Positions 13,448 to 27,369 of a stretch of DNA of 64,000 nucleotides are shown here, piece by piece. How positions within the stretch are numbered: position 1 is the stretch's first letter; each line of letters starts with the position of its first letter. Below the pieces are notes generated by a model. It did no database searches and had not been told where the DNA came from. It saw only the letters and a list, made by a program, of their open reading frames with translations. Both the position numbers and the translations under genes were made by a program. The stretch lies in the NCBI GenBank assembly GCA_964007475.1, contig OZ023273.1, positions 126,155,812-126,219,811 of the forward strand, given 5' to 3'. This DNA comes from Hybos culiciformis (taxonomy: Eukaryota; Arthropoda; Insecta; Diptera; Hybotidae).

Positions 13448-16400
13448 CTAAACTTTTCAGCAATTAAAATTAATTTTTTTTTTTTTTTTGGTCCATGTTG
13501 CAATTTTTTTGTGGTTGAAAAAATTAAAGAGATGAAAAAAAAAAATAGGAATAAAAAATAAAAAAAAAAAATAGAATAAAATTTATGTAATAAAATACAG
13601 ATTATATTAGTTTAAATTTTCATGTTGTAGGTAGAGTAGTATATATATATATAACTATATGTTGAAAGTTTTTGTGCATAATTTTTGAATTTTATACGTT
13701 TATCTACTGGGGAATAAAAAACTAATAATAATACGAATTTTTTTTTAAATTTTGTGTCGGAAACAAATTGTGTTAATTTATACATATGTATGTATTTATA
13801 TATACATTTTTTTTTTTGGACCAACATAAATAAAGCAGAATTGTTTTGGAAAATAAATGTAAAGATAAATAAGTGGAAATTTAAAGATTAAAAGACTCAA
13901 CAATCACTGATAATTTTATAAAGTGAAAAATATTTTCATTATTTGGGGTATAAATTTTAATTTATTTTTATTTTCATTTTTTTCTGTTTTTTTTTGAAGA
14001 GAAATCTATAGTGCCATTTGATAATAATGTCAATGAAAAATTGAAAGATTTTCCGAAAATTGATGATAAATTGTATTGTATTTTTATAAAAATTCTTGGG
14101 ATTTGCAAAAAGATTATATACTTTTGCGTTTTTTTGTTGTTCAATAAAATGAAATGAAAAATTGAAAGTTTTTTGCTATTATAGTATGGTGGGTGGATGT
14201 GAAAATATTTTGATAAAGAATGTTAATTTTTAATAATTAATGCATGCAAACGTTTCGTTTATTTTTCGGAAACTTTATTCAGTTTATATAGAGGGTAAAA
14301 ACATAAAGATTTTAGTATTGATTTAATTTTGGTTTCAAAAGAAAAGCTCTAAAGTTACAATTTATGTTTGATAAGTAGTTAAGACAATAAAGACGCAAAT
14401 AACTACCAAATCGAACATATTACGGGGCTATATTACCTATAAGATATGTGTTAAGTCGTAATACATGTTTTTTTGGAAATAATAATCTAAATATCGTTTA
14501 GATCTGTTCATTCCAAGTTTCGAATTATACTTATAAAGAAAATCAACGATTAAATCAAATATATTTTCAAATATCCATATATCTAAATACTGTTCCGTCA
14601 TTTAATGAAAACTTTGCTTATTCTTCGATTTTTTTTATTTTTATAATTGCAATTGTTGTGTATTTTCTTTTTTTCTAAAGTAAACTCAATTCCAAATCAA
14701 TTTATGTACAATATATTACCAAGATTTTTTTTTTGTTTGTTTCACATTAAATATTCCCAGCACATAAATAAAATATTCTTTGCCTACAGAATATAATATT
14801 CTATTTTATTGAAAATTTTTGCTGGGAAGGTTGGTATAGAATCTGGATTTACCTTTTCGTGTTTAAATTAAAAAAAAAAAAAAAACATTATTTGACTTCC
14901 TTTAGTATATCTATATCTAATCAATGAAATTTTTTTTTTCTCTTCAAAAATTGCTTGTAATTGGATATTTAAACTTATTTTCTGAAGGAAAATCCTGAAT
15001 GAAAAATATGGTATATTAAGGAGGAAATCGTTTATTTCTCTTCTTTTTTTTTTTTGTGTATAGCCTTGAATTTTTCCAAAAATAAAGTTTATTAGAAGAA
15101 CCACCTATATATTGTAGGTTGAATATATTATACCCATATATATAAATGTAGGTACATGTATTTTCTAGAATAAACACACTCATCGTAGGGAAATATAAAT
15201 CTCAGTGATATGAAAACCATTAACTTTTGAATGATACTTTTGAATTTAATATAATAATCTTAGCCTTTATCGATAAGATTTTAATAAATAATTTTACGGC
15301 AAAATGAATTTAAAGTAAATATGTACAAATAATGTTGATTGTACAACGATAAATAACAATTATTATTATTATTACAATTATTTTGTATTTAAATTGAAAA
15401 TTTAGAAATTTAATATTTGAGATGAAAAACAATATTGTTCGCATTACGTTCTTATTTTTACAATTTTAATAATTTACTATACACAATACGATATGTAATT
15501 TTTTTTGTCGAATGGTATACTTAATCTTGCTTGAATTTTAATAAATATATGTATTTGTATCTGTAGTATCTTTTAATTTACTTCAAAACTTATTCTTTGC
15601 ACTTCAGTTAAACAAAAAATATAGTCCAACGCGATATGAGGGTAACAAATCGTAAACGGTCTCTTCAACTTAATTTGTACCTTGAATTTTACCATCTCGT
15701 ATAAGTTTTTTTTTTTTTCAAATTTATTCATTGACATCATTTTGGGTGACAAGTAAACTCTATTATCGAAACTTGTTATATATATATATAATATTTGTTT
15801 TCATTATATTGTTTGTCAAATCTGTTGTAATAAGTAAATTTTTCGAAAAATTTTAATAAAACAATTTTCCGGATTTAATATAAGGTTAAAAGTTTTTCTT
15901 TTTGTATTTTAAAAGGTAGGATAAACGTACAAAATATTCAAAAATATAATGTATACGTATGTATTTATAATAATTATTTTATGTATTATATAATAATATA
16001 TTTATTATTAGCTTTAAAGAAAAAAAAACTTTCCTAAATCTAAAAAGTAAAAAAAAAAAAATCATTTTTTTTATTAAAATTTAATAATTTTTTCTTTTTT
16101 GCAATTTCAAAGAATTACAAAGAAATTTTTAAATTTTAATAAAGTTATGAAATAAACATGATAATTTTCTATTTTATATAAAAAAAAAAAATTGTTTTTT
16201 TTTTAAATAACACAAATATTTTTTTTTTTTTGTTCAAAGAATGGAACCAAAAACCAAAAAAAATGTGTTCCAAAAATACATTATGCGAAAAATAAAAAAA
16301 AAATAAAATTCTAGAAGAAAAATAAAAGAAAAATTATGCAAAAAAATTTTTCTTTTCTTAAAAAAATATATTTATATATAGGTAAAAAAAATACTATGTA

Positions 16401-19400
16401 TATTTATATAAAATATATAGTATACTATATATATAAAAAATACATTTAGTCATAGTTTTTATGCGTTTCAAAATGAAAAAAAAAAAAAACGAAAAAAAAA
16501 AATATAGAAATAACATTCATATTTTTTTTTTGATGTTAATTTTATCTTTTTTTTTTTTTTTGTTTTCTTTGGGCTTTTAACAAAATAGGTTTTAATTTTC
16601 TACAAAATACAAAAATTCTGGTAAAAAAAAATATATATATATATATTAAAAACCGACTCATTTCTTGGGGATATGTTTAATTTTTGTATTATTATTATTT
16701 TTTTTTTATATATTTAAAAAATTTTGTATTATTTTTTTTTTTTCAGCAAGGATTAATGGTAGAAGCAATTTAGTTGTTTTTTGGTTTTGGTTGTTCTTCT
16801 GATGTTAAATTGTTGTCATGAACTTACCTTTTGCAAAGAGGAAAATAACAAAAATATAAAATTTATATATAAATTATAAATAAAAAAAAAAAAATTAAAC
16901 AAATAAGAAATAAGATAAAATATTAAAAAAAATATACTTTTAAAAAAAAAATATTGTGTGAGATAATAAAATTTCGATAGTAGAAAATATATTAGGTATT
17001 ATTTTTTTTTGCTTTTAGAGTATATTTATAATATTAAAATTTTTATTATTACTAAGTTCTTATTAAAAAAAATTAAGCAGTAGATGTATATTATAAATAT
17101 ATACATATTAATTATATAGTAGAAAAGAATATTATAATCGTTAAGGTATGAATGTGAAATTGTGAATTATATTCTAACTTCAGAGCTAACAGAAAAAGTT
17201 AGATATTTTATTTAACGTCCAACCTTCTAAATATATCAAATTTTACTTAATTTGCTCCTTAGAGCATTTTCCATCAAAATTATTAACAACAAACGGGCTA
17301 AGAGTTTTCATTAAATGTCCTTCCGTTTTGCACTAAAATACTTAATCGCTATCTCGTTCACTGTCACCTCGACTCAAAGGATTCTACAATTTTGAATTTC
17401 GGAGATTCCCAACCAGACAAGATTCTTAATAATTTTCATATAAAATTTGTAATATTTTCTTACATTCTCATGGATTTCGATGAAAATAAGTTCATTACAT
17501 ATATGTAAAACTTATGAAACTAACAATTTTTTTTTATTTCAGAACATAACTAACTGTATAACTATAATTTCAACTAATTTATCTATAACAGATGAATATC
17601 TTTACAGAAATTACAAAAGATTTGTAAAACTTATAATATTATTTGATAAAATTGTACATATACGTAAATAAGGATAACTAAGGCTAAATTATATTATTTA
17701 GAAACTGTTTTGTTATTATAAATAAGAGAATTTGTATAGTAACTATGGCATATATTCCTGCACACACATAATCCTTTTTATAAAATAATATTACAAAATA
17801 ATTTTAATTCGATTAAAGTTTTAGATAAAATATATGAAATTTTCTTTAAGCAAAATAAAAATTTTATTTTGCTTGCAAAAATTAACAAAAGAAAATATTT
17901 ATACATGAACTCTCAAATAAATTCAGAATGTATACTATACTTATGTATGTACTTCTGTATTGTGTATATTTTGGAACTTTTTTTCATATTGGTTTCACTT
18001 TCTTCTTTTTTTTTTTTCTTAATGCATTTTCATGCTTTTTAATTAACTAGGTATCTTTTTTGAAATATTCAAAACATTTTCTTTAGGATGGGTCTACAAA
18101 ATAAAAGGCTTATCATGAATATTGGGACAATAATTAAAATTTATCCTTTGACGAATTATAAAATTAAAAAAAAAAATTTTAGATAAAAATTGTATAGAAC
18201 TGTTGTTATTTTGAAAGTTTTAAAATCTTTTGGGAGAGTGGAATTTTCAAAAAACACAAAAAAAAAAAAGCTCATGGGGTTGTGATATGGATTTTTTGTT
18301 TCACTATTTGCATTTGCATTTTTTGTATGGGACTAGTTTCTCTACTTATACTTCCTTTATGAAGATACTACGCTATGATTTTAAATATGCTTGGAAGTAT
18401 CTACATGAAAGATTTTCTACATGAATTCGTTTGATTAATGTTAGGCCAAAGACTATTAATTATCTATTATTTGATTTAATATACCGTGACTATGAAATAA
18501 TTTTTGACAATTAGTACTTGTAACAATTATTTTTAAAGGACTGTTTCAATAACATTATGATGACCTAAGAGAACATAGAAAATTATTATTTCGTATACTA
18601 TATCTGATGTTTGGATCAAACAAATATTTATTCTCAATTTTCATTCGAAATCACGATAATAAATATGCTAAAAAAAAACAAGTGAACATAAAGTACAATA
18701 TTGTCAAATAAGCTTTTTACGTGTATTATTTATCTATAATTTTACGATTCAGCTCAATTGTTATTACTGCAAATATTCCTTTTTCGCCTTTTATTAATAA
18801 TAATAAAAAAAAAAAAAATTAAAATAAAATAATAATAATGTTGAAATGAAAGAATAATGAGTTTTTTTTGCCAATTTTATTTTATTTTTTGTTATATTGA
18901 TCTAAAGCTTTAATTGATTCATTATTATCACACTATAGAGCATTTTGTGGTGGTACAGAAGTAATATTTTTGGCGGCTGTTATTATGCTCTTTTTGTTTT
19001 TTTTTTTGTTTGTTTTAATTACATTTTGTGATTTAAATCGAAAAGTAAATATCATTGACCCGAAAGCAAAGGATAATAATATTTTCGCAAAGGTAAATAT
19101 AGTAGTAGTTAGTTGCCTATAAAATGTAAAAAAAAAATTATTTTTATGTTTAATGTACTCCATTGCAGAATCCATTAGTATTATTATTATTATCAGATGT
19201 TGTACTATAATTTTATCAAAAAAAAAAAAAGAAAAAGGATATACATTTATATACCTTTTTTTTTATCTCACACAAAAAAATATTCGAACAAAAAAAAGAT
19301 ATGTTTAATAAAATTTATAGTATAGTGAAAGAAAATACTTTTTTTTATGTATACAACCGTATTTACATAAACAGTTTTTAACCTAAATAAGATTTTTAGT

Positions 19401-22400
19401 TTTTATTTTCTTTTGGAAAATTTTTCTTATTTTGAAGGTTTTTTTTTTTTTTCTTTTTCATTTTTTTTGTTATACGGTTTCATTGAAATGAAATGAAAAG
19501 TTCAAAAACAAAAATGAAAAATAATGAAAAAAATAAATAAACAGATGAAAATCAGAAAAGAAAAGCATAAAAATGAAAATTTTTTTTGTTCGTTGCTGGG
19601 AAATTTTTGTGTTTTTTTATTTTTTTTTTTCTATGCTACATTTTTGCAATTTTTTCACACAAATGAAAACAAGTTGTGCCGACATGCAAAATTTATAATA
19701 GGTGCTACATTATAGTATATATGAATATATATTATATATTTGTTTTTTTTTTTTGTTAATTTACTTCGACCACAGTGGTTTTTCTTTTGTTTTTCTTATT
19801 AACCAAATCCGCCCACATTTAATAATAAAAACATTATAATTTCTTTTCTTTTTCCTATTTTTTTGTTATATAAATTAATTTCTACAAAAATTACGATTTT
19901 TTTGTTCAATTTCAATTACATATAAATTTTTTTTTTGTTTTTATATTCATTATTATGCTGTATGTACCGAATAGAATACAAGATCCTTCTGCCCGCAGTA
20001 TAAAAAAAAATTTATTTGTAGTCTTCTTTATCTAAATGAAATATAAAATTCAGAAATATTTGTTTGTTCGTTTTTTGTTGAATTAAAATATTTTAGTGAC
20101 TTTTATTTTATGGCAGACTATAAAAATTATAGTTATATGATGAATGAAGAGTTGAAAAAAATTTAGGTTTTAGTGTGGCTTTATAGTTGACGGTGCACAT
20201 CGAAATTAATCTTTTACTGTAGTATGGAAATTTATATACTTTTATAATAAATATGTATATTATTAAATAGATTTCATAATTAATTTTAAAATTTAAGAAC
20301 TCTAACTTTATCCGATAGTAGAATAAATTATGTTAATGTTTCAAAATGTTTTTTTTGTGAGAAATAAAAATATTAATTGAAGAGTTGAAAATTTCAAATT
20401 ATCCATAATTCACCTTAAAGCTTTCGAAAATTGAACTTAATACAATTTATGATTTTTATTAATACTTTTTTTTCCAAATATTTTAATAGTACGCAGATAG
20501 TGTAACACCATAAAAAATAATTCATTTTAATTTCGATTATAAAAAAAACTATATTATAATATAGTTCTTTTTTGCAATAAACTTATGCCAAAAATAATAA
20601 TTTTTTGGTCTGTAAAATTTATAACACAGCAAAATTTTTATTTTATGAACTACTTTAAAATGATATTAACATTTCTGTTGGGTTAATATGAGATTATGAA
20701 GTCAAGTGTTACATTGGAAATATACAAGCTTTTGTAAGTAATCTGTTTTACTTATTCTTCTTATTGACCAAATTATTCTTGCCATTATTAAAAGATAGTG
20801 AAGTGCAAAAATTTTATGTTCATACAAATATCCTAAAATTTTTACACTCTTCAATAATATATAAATTTATTTAAAGAAAACTTTCACACTATAAAACGAA
20901 GCATTTTCTGATCCCTTGTTATGCGTGAACTAATAATAAAATTAAATTTTATTCTGATTATTGTTTATTTTTTGTAGAAATTCCTAAATAAATTGATTTA
21001 ATATGTTTATTTTGAAAACTAAATAAAATCAAAAAATATTGTTTCACACAATATTAACATACAAATTTTTTTTTTATTTAATTTCATATCATCATCATAA
21101 TAATTCTAATGGCTCTTTAGCGTATTCCAAAATCAACAAAAAAAAAAAACAAAAAACGATTTAATAACATAAAAGCTTAGAAGTGATAAACCAACATTGA
21201 TTATGTGTTTTATAATTTTAGTTTTTTTTTTTTTCGTTTTCATTTTAGACACATAAAGAATCCATTTGCATTAAGGAGGACAACAATACGCGCGTAAATG
21301 AAATTAAAAATTAATATTGAATTAAAATAAAGCCAGAAAGTAAATATGTGATTTTTGTGTGTACGTAGAATATTTTTTTTATTAAATTAAATTAATACGC
21401 ATGCAATATGCTTTTAAAAACAAAAAAAAAACAATTTAAACATCGAAATTTTTAGATACAAAATAATAATGAAGAGGTATTAAAAAAAAATGTTTTATTT
21501 TTAATTATACTTTAATTACATTAGGTATAGTATATATATTGTGTTCTATTCTGTGATTTTATCCGTATATTGGTTTAATATTAAATTCATTTTATATTTG
21601 AAATATATAGAACAAATCCTTTATTGTATGCCTGTAGTTTTATATCAAATTTATACTACTACAATGGAAATTTCATTACATTTTCATGACATTATTGTCA
21701 CCTGAGCCCAAATAGGCGCCTTTTGTTCGTTTATCATAACGGAAAATTTTTAATGCAAAATATGTGTAAAACAAATTTTGGGACACAGAAAATATTGAAA
21801 TTATAAAAATTATTGCCAAACAGTGTTCTTATGGAAAATGAACTCTTAAATTAATTCATTAAATGTGGTATAACTAATCTAAATGCAAGGACATAGAAAA
21901 ATTAAGGATTTTGTTTATTTTTGTTCTATTTTGTTTTTTTTTTTTCAATTATTTGAATATTGGTTTTTAACATGAACTATTTATAATGTATATTGTGTAT
22001 AATTTTGGAATAGTTACAACCAAACAATTTCTATAATACATTATCCGTATTTTCATGTAATAATATCACATATATACACATAAATTAAATTTGCCCACAT
22101 TATTTTTTTATTATATTCATCGAATTTGGCTCTAGAATGCGGACAATGAACCTAATGACAGTAATTAAATATTTTTGTTGTAACATAAAAATGAGATAAG
22201 AAATTTTCTTTTTAATATATATATTATAATATATTGAAAAAATAAGTGGAAAGTATAATTAATATTACATAACGAACGAGCAAGTAAGTATATTAGAGTT
22301 TGTTTTTTTTATTTTGATTTAATTTTTCTGATGAAAATATATTTTTTTTCTATTCTTAATTTAATTTTATTAGAAAATTTTCCTATTTCTTTTTAATTCT

Positions 22401-23160
22401 AATGTCTATGTATTTTATGTAATTTAATTACTTTTATTGAAGCTCTTTTATCATAATAAAAAAAATTTAATTAGTTTGTTTGGCTATACTGCGAAATAGC
22501 CAAAAATAGAAAAAAAAAAATTGTGTATATTTTTTAAGGATATTTACTTATTAAACAGTGCAATAATGAAGCGAACATTTTCCTATAACTTCTAAGTGAA
22601 AAATTTAATAAATAAATTTAACATAGATGATGACAAAATTTAAGAAAATATATTGTAGTTAGAAAATTTAGGAGGAAAAATGATTAACGTTACACTTAAG
22701 AGGAAAATTTTCAAATGTTTGTGCTTCATTCGCAACTAAAGAATTTTACCATTTGGACAATATTGACTTTGCAAAACAAAAAAAATAACCATTGTCCAAA
22801 GAAAACTCGTTAAAATTGAAATTGATTAGTTAGACATTTTTATCACAGATCGATTGATAAATTTAACTATTCGTTGAAGCCTAAATTCAATTATTAAGTG
22901 TAAATAATTCCTGGAAATATCTTGATAGAAAAAAAAATTAAATTTTCTAGTCTATGGTACTCTTTTTTTTTTTTTTTACAACATTAAAAGCAAAAACATT
23001 AAAAAAAAAACATTAAAAGCTAAAGTCTAATAATTAATAGTAAAACAGGACAAAATAAAATGCATTTTAATATAAAATAAAATGTTTTGGTTCCTAAATT
23101 TTTGTTAAATTTTTTTTTTTTTTGTTTTGTTGTTGTTTATATTAAATAATTTTAACAGAC
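13448..23160 (-). other. CadN: CadN intron between exon 7A and exon 8 (9.7 kb)
   Basis: AT-rich intron with dense homopolymers, a TA dinucleotide run near 16630-16646 and a perfect 20-bp palindrome at 20547-20566 embedded in A and T runs. A somewhat less AT-biased patch lies at 17160-17420 but has no recognisable product. A chance DVNE-like string near 15726-15740 ends at an immediate stop and is not an exon. Confidence 0.8.
20547..20566. repeat. Perfect 20-bp palindrome
   Basis: AACTATATTATAATATAGTT, preceded by a run of A and followed by CTTTTTT, so the pairing can extend further. It lies in the exon 7A to exon 8 intron. Confidence 0.8.
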
Positions 23161-23351
23161 CTGGCTTTGATCGAGACCACTTTTCCACCCACTGGCATAT
23201 TTTCTTTAACATAAATGGGTCCATATACATTGTGATCCCATACAGGTGGGTTATTTGCCCTGTCAACGACATCAATTTGTACTTCGACAGTTCTCGACAA
23301 AGGTGGATAACCCTTGTCCTGAGCCATAGCTTCTAATTTATATGTTTCGCG
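23161..23351 (-). CDS. CadN: CadN alternative exon 7A (proximal copy)
   Basis: 191-nt exon homologous to 7B and lying 2.6 kb closer to exon 8. It encodes RETYKLEAMAQDKGYPPLSR, TVEVQIDVVDRANNPPVW, then DHNVYGPIYVKENMPVGGKV ending VSIKA plus AG. It reconstitutes LDRE with exon 6, contains the repeat motif QDKG, and supplies the linker DVVDRANNPP between two cadherin repeats. The acceptor is ATGTATAG (AG at 23353-23352), preceded by an A-rich stretch instead of a pyrimidine tract; the donor is the weak GTCTGT (23160-23155). It is the version closest to the Drosophila isoform I know best. Phase 0 in and 2 out match exon 8, giving A-S-S-G-I-E-G. An antisense frame at 23127-23336 is a shadow. Confidence 0.95.
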
Positions 23352-25940
23352 CTATACATATATTATTATTTTTTTTTTTTATAGATTTATAACAAAAAAT
23401 GTTTTTATTGATGTTTTAGTTGATGTTTTGATGATGTTGATGTTACATTTTCGTTGAAATAATCAAAAAATTGCAAAAAACAAATTTTCTCAATACACAC
23501 CAATAATAAATATTTTTTTGTTTTTTTAATAAAAAAGAAAATTTTTTTTTATAACAAAAATCTTATGTTTTTAACCTTCACCCAAAAAAAAAAAGAAAAA
23601 CAAAATTAATTTTAAATTATTAAAATTAAATAAAAGAAAAGTAATTGAAATAAAAAATTTTCTCAAAATCCAATTTCAAAAAATTTAAAATTTTGTCCAA
23701 AATTCACACATTTCATTCTAAAAAAATTTAACACTTTCCTCGAAGTTCATTTCAGCTTTGAACAAAAAATAAGTTTTTTTTTTTAAGTGTTTGGCTGTTA
23801 AAAAATTAATTTCGTAGACTTAAAAAAATCCCAAACTTTGCGCCAATTTAAAGTAATTTGTGTTTATTGAAGCATTAAAAAGTCGATTTTTAGATCCATT
23901 ACTATTTATGTTTTTTGGTATCAAATATTATCATTGTTCCAGTGACGTTAAAAGCGGTCGGAGATATATCTATGTAGTGTTTGTATATGACTTAGATTAT
24001 CAACTTTAATATATTTCGCTATCAATAGTTCAGTTTTAAAGTTCTAAATTGTATTTTAAAATTATATTTACAATCCCTTGCGAAAATAAGACAGAGGGAA
24101 AATTTCATATTAATTTGTTGGTTGCCAACATATATTTTGTTTTCTCGAATTGCTTAACAATAAACAACAATATTTTACCTTGTTTAAAAATTCCTATATA
24201 TATAACAAAATTAATAAATTTTATTTTTTTTTTGATCCAAAATTATGTCATTAAGTACAATATATGAAATATAAATTTTATTTACAGAAAAATTTTATAT
24301 TTTAGTTAAAAAGGCCACTACTTTCAGGTGCATAATTTATTATTATGTCCTTAACATTAAAGAAACTTTTCTGTCATATTAGATATAAACATTTTATGAT
24401 TTGCTCTAATGTAAAGTGTGGGTGCAATCGATATATTTTTGTACGGATTATTCCATATAATATTCTTTATAATGCATTAAAATTTTAAATGTCTGTTAGC
24501 TTTATTGGATTTGAATGGCATTGCTTTCAAAGTTTCTTCCATTTTTTTTATGTTGTTCTCAGAACTGATACATATAATTACTATATGTTATTCTTCATAG
24601 TTGGAACAAATGGAACTTCTTTTTTTTAATGGTGTTTGTTACATGTAAAGATTTATTGACGGGCTCGAGTCATTGAAACGAGAACTTAAAATAATTTTAA
24701 AATAATTGAGTATTAAGTGCTATAATTAAATTAAGATTGATCTAGTAAATTTTTCAAAACTTTACATATAAATTTTTGCTTCTCAAATGTTAAGATTTAA
24801 TGCTCGGAGATATGTTAAAGTAAGTGTAAGTATATAACAAAGAAAATGAACAAGTTTTAATTTATTATAATATGATGGGGTGAATATAAATATTTTATCG
24901 CAATTGCATCCAGGAATATTGTTTCATTCAAGAAATACAACTTAAATATTTAATGTTAAGTACATAGTAATGTTAAATTTACTTAATTTTATTTCAATTA
25001 AATTAAAATACATAGCAATTAAAATATACAAACAGAAATTTATTTCATAGAAAAGGGATTATTGTGCTTTTTTACTCGTTTAATTAAATATTTTTTTTTG
25101 TATTTTGTTTTAATTTTTTTTTTTAATTAAAATAAGTTAAATGAAATTAGTTACCTTTATGTTTCCAATATAATTTAAAAGCTACGTGAAAATTAGTAAC
25201 GATTCCATTTTTATTTATTTTATAAAGTAGGTCAAAAATGTTTAGATTTATATGTAAGTTCCAAGAGAAATTTTCGTATTAGTATTGATTTAAAAAAAAA
25301 AAATATATTTGAAAAAATTTTTCATTATTCGCACTTATCAAAATTCAAAAAGCCGCGAAAAAAATTCTTTGATGGTTTTTTTGTCAGCAAAAAATATAAA
25401 TATAAATTATGTATTTTTAATCTTAAAATTATTTCTTATATTAGAATGGGAAAAACTAGCACCATCACCATAACTTTTTGAAATCAACTTTATGTAATAT
25501 ACACATTTGAGAAATAATTGAAAATATTTCATTCACAATTGAATCCAATTAAATAAATATCGATTCAGAACTAAATTTGATTTATTGGAAATAAAAATTA
25601 GGATATAAATAATTCATTTTTTATCTTTAATGAAAATTGCGTATAATTTCTATATTCAGAATGAAAGATACGGAGTTAGTGATTTTAGTTCAAATTAAAC
25701 ATTAAATATTACAAAAAAAAATTAAATTCCAATTAAATATTGTTTCAGTGAACCTCGAAAACAAAATCTTTATCAAACTGAGTTCTGAATTAATTTATTT
25801 TTATGTACGAACGGAAGTTTTAATTTCAAATTTGAAAATTTAAAAAAATATTTGACAATTTCCAATACTATATCTCTTGTGTATGCAAATAAAATGTTGA
25901 TTTTGATAAAGTTTTAAAATTTATTAATAAATATACAAAC
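23352..25940 (-). other. CadN: Intron between alternative exons 7B and 7A (2.6 kb)
   Basis: Separates the two mutually exclusive exons. It is far too long for branch-point steric interference to explain exclusivity. No coding potential or mobile element is recognisable. It includes A/T homopolymers and several short inverted repeats typical of this base composition. Regulatory elements for exon choice would be sought here and in the neighbouring introns. Confidence 0.8.
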
Positions 25941-26152
25941 CTTGCCTTCACCGATGTTACAACCGTACCCACAGTGACATTTTCTTTAATATGTATTGGC
26001 CCGTAAAAACCATTGTTATTATTATTATTATTAGTAAGCCAAATCGGCGGCTTATTATTACGATCGACAACATCCAATTCGACTTCAACTTCTGCATGCG
26101 AAGGTGGGTCACCTCTATCACTGGCACGTACCCTTAAGCGGTATCTATCTCG
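25941..26152 (-). CDS. CadN: CadN alternative exon 7B (distal copy)
   Basis: Alternative version of the exon that follows exon 6; 212 nt, phase 0 in and phase 2 out, exactly as exon 7A. It encodes RDRYRLRVRASDRGDPPSH, then AEVEVELDVVDRNNKPPIW, seven Asn residues, and GFYGPIHIKENVTVGTVVTS ending VKA plus AG. It completes the previous exon as LDRD rather than LDRE and carries the sequon N-V-T, absent from 7A. The 21-nt Asn run (26012-26032) accounts for its whole extra length over 7A. The acceptor is CCTGCAG (AG at 26154-26153) with an A-rich upstream and an ACTAAC branch-like site about 50 nt away. The donor is the weak GTTTGT. The genome ORF's extra C-terminal residues are intronic. The names 7A and 7B are mine; Drosophila CadN has a known alternative exon 7 pair. 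Confidence 0.93.
26012..26032 (-). repeat. CadN: Coding AAT/AAC microsatellite, seven Asn codons in exon 7B
   Basis: Seven consecutive Asn codons (six AAT, one AAC) between the linker W and the YGP motif of exon 7B. The run equals the whole 21-nt length difference between 7B and 7A. Confidence 0.95.
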
Positions 26153-27369
26153 CTGCAGGTATTTTGTTTTTCATTTAAATTGTATTTTTTTCGGATTTTG
26201 ATAGTTAGTTTTAATATTTATTTTATTTATTAAAACAATTTAATTAAATATTTTATGATTGTGGATAGAAGATGGCGATTTGAAAAATAAAATTTTAAAA
26301 AATAAATTTAGTTAAAATAAATATTTAAATATTAAAATGTAGAAATTGAAAAAACTTAAATTATAAAAAAAATATATGTTAAGATGGTATTTTTAAAGGT
26401 TTCTATAGATTTTTTTTTATTAAAAATATATTATATTTAAGAGTTTTTGTTCATTACTGCAGTGCACAATGTTTTTAAACAGAAAATATGATTTAAATTA
26501 TATTTGAAAGAATCAAATTATTTATATTTCTATATTACAAAGATCAATGCCAGAACTATTTTGTGTCCATTATCGAATTCTAATTCAGAAATTATATAAT
26601 ATGGGAGTTTTTTGTGGGAGCCGATATTTTTATATAAAGATTATTTTATGCAGATTAATTCTTTTATGAGTTATGTCCCACATATAAACATACATCCATG
26701 TTTCAATAATAAATTGGTAAAGTACATATGTAAATTATATACTTATTATAAACTTGAGTATAATTTACTATGATAACATTGTGTTATGTTAACTTCAATT
26801 AGTTAGCAACTGGAAATTTTGATATTGTACATGCTAATAAATAAAACGTATAAATAATATGCAAAGTAGGTTCTTTGTAAGAATTATATAATTCAGAAAT
26901 GTTAAAATATTGCGATACGATAAAAATTCCATCTTAAAAACAAAATTATACATTAGTTAATTTAAATATTATCTAAAAATAATAAAAAATAATATAAATT
27001 TATTTTAATTATTTTTTTAGGGATTTAAAATAGGACACGTGTCTATCCTGCTCTGGCAAAGAAGCGAATTTCTTTTATGTAAAAATAAATTTATGTCATT
27101 AAATCCCTTCCCTTTTTCAATAGAATTTTTCGAATATAATTATGCTCATTTTATTTTCAAATTATTGTTTGGAAATATGTGTATTTAGAAGAAAACAATT
27201 ATCGTGGAAAACATCGAATATCATTTATAATACTGTTAAAACTACCTGGATTAACAATTTTGACATAATTTATTATTAATTAATCAATTTATTAATTAAA
27301 AGAATAATCTATTTTCAGAATAATAAGTACTCACAATATTATATTTTATTTTAAAATATATATTTTTTT

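Noticed and set aside
15726..15740. DVNE-like string on the minus strand suggesting a cadherin linker
   Set aside because: A stop codon follows immediately and no cadherin sequence surrounds it.
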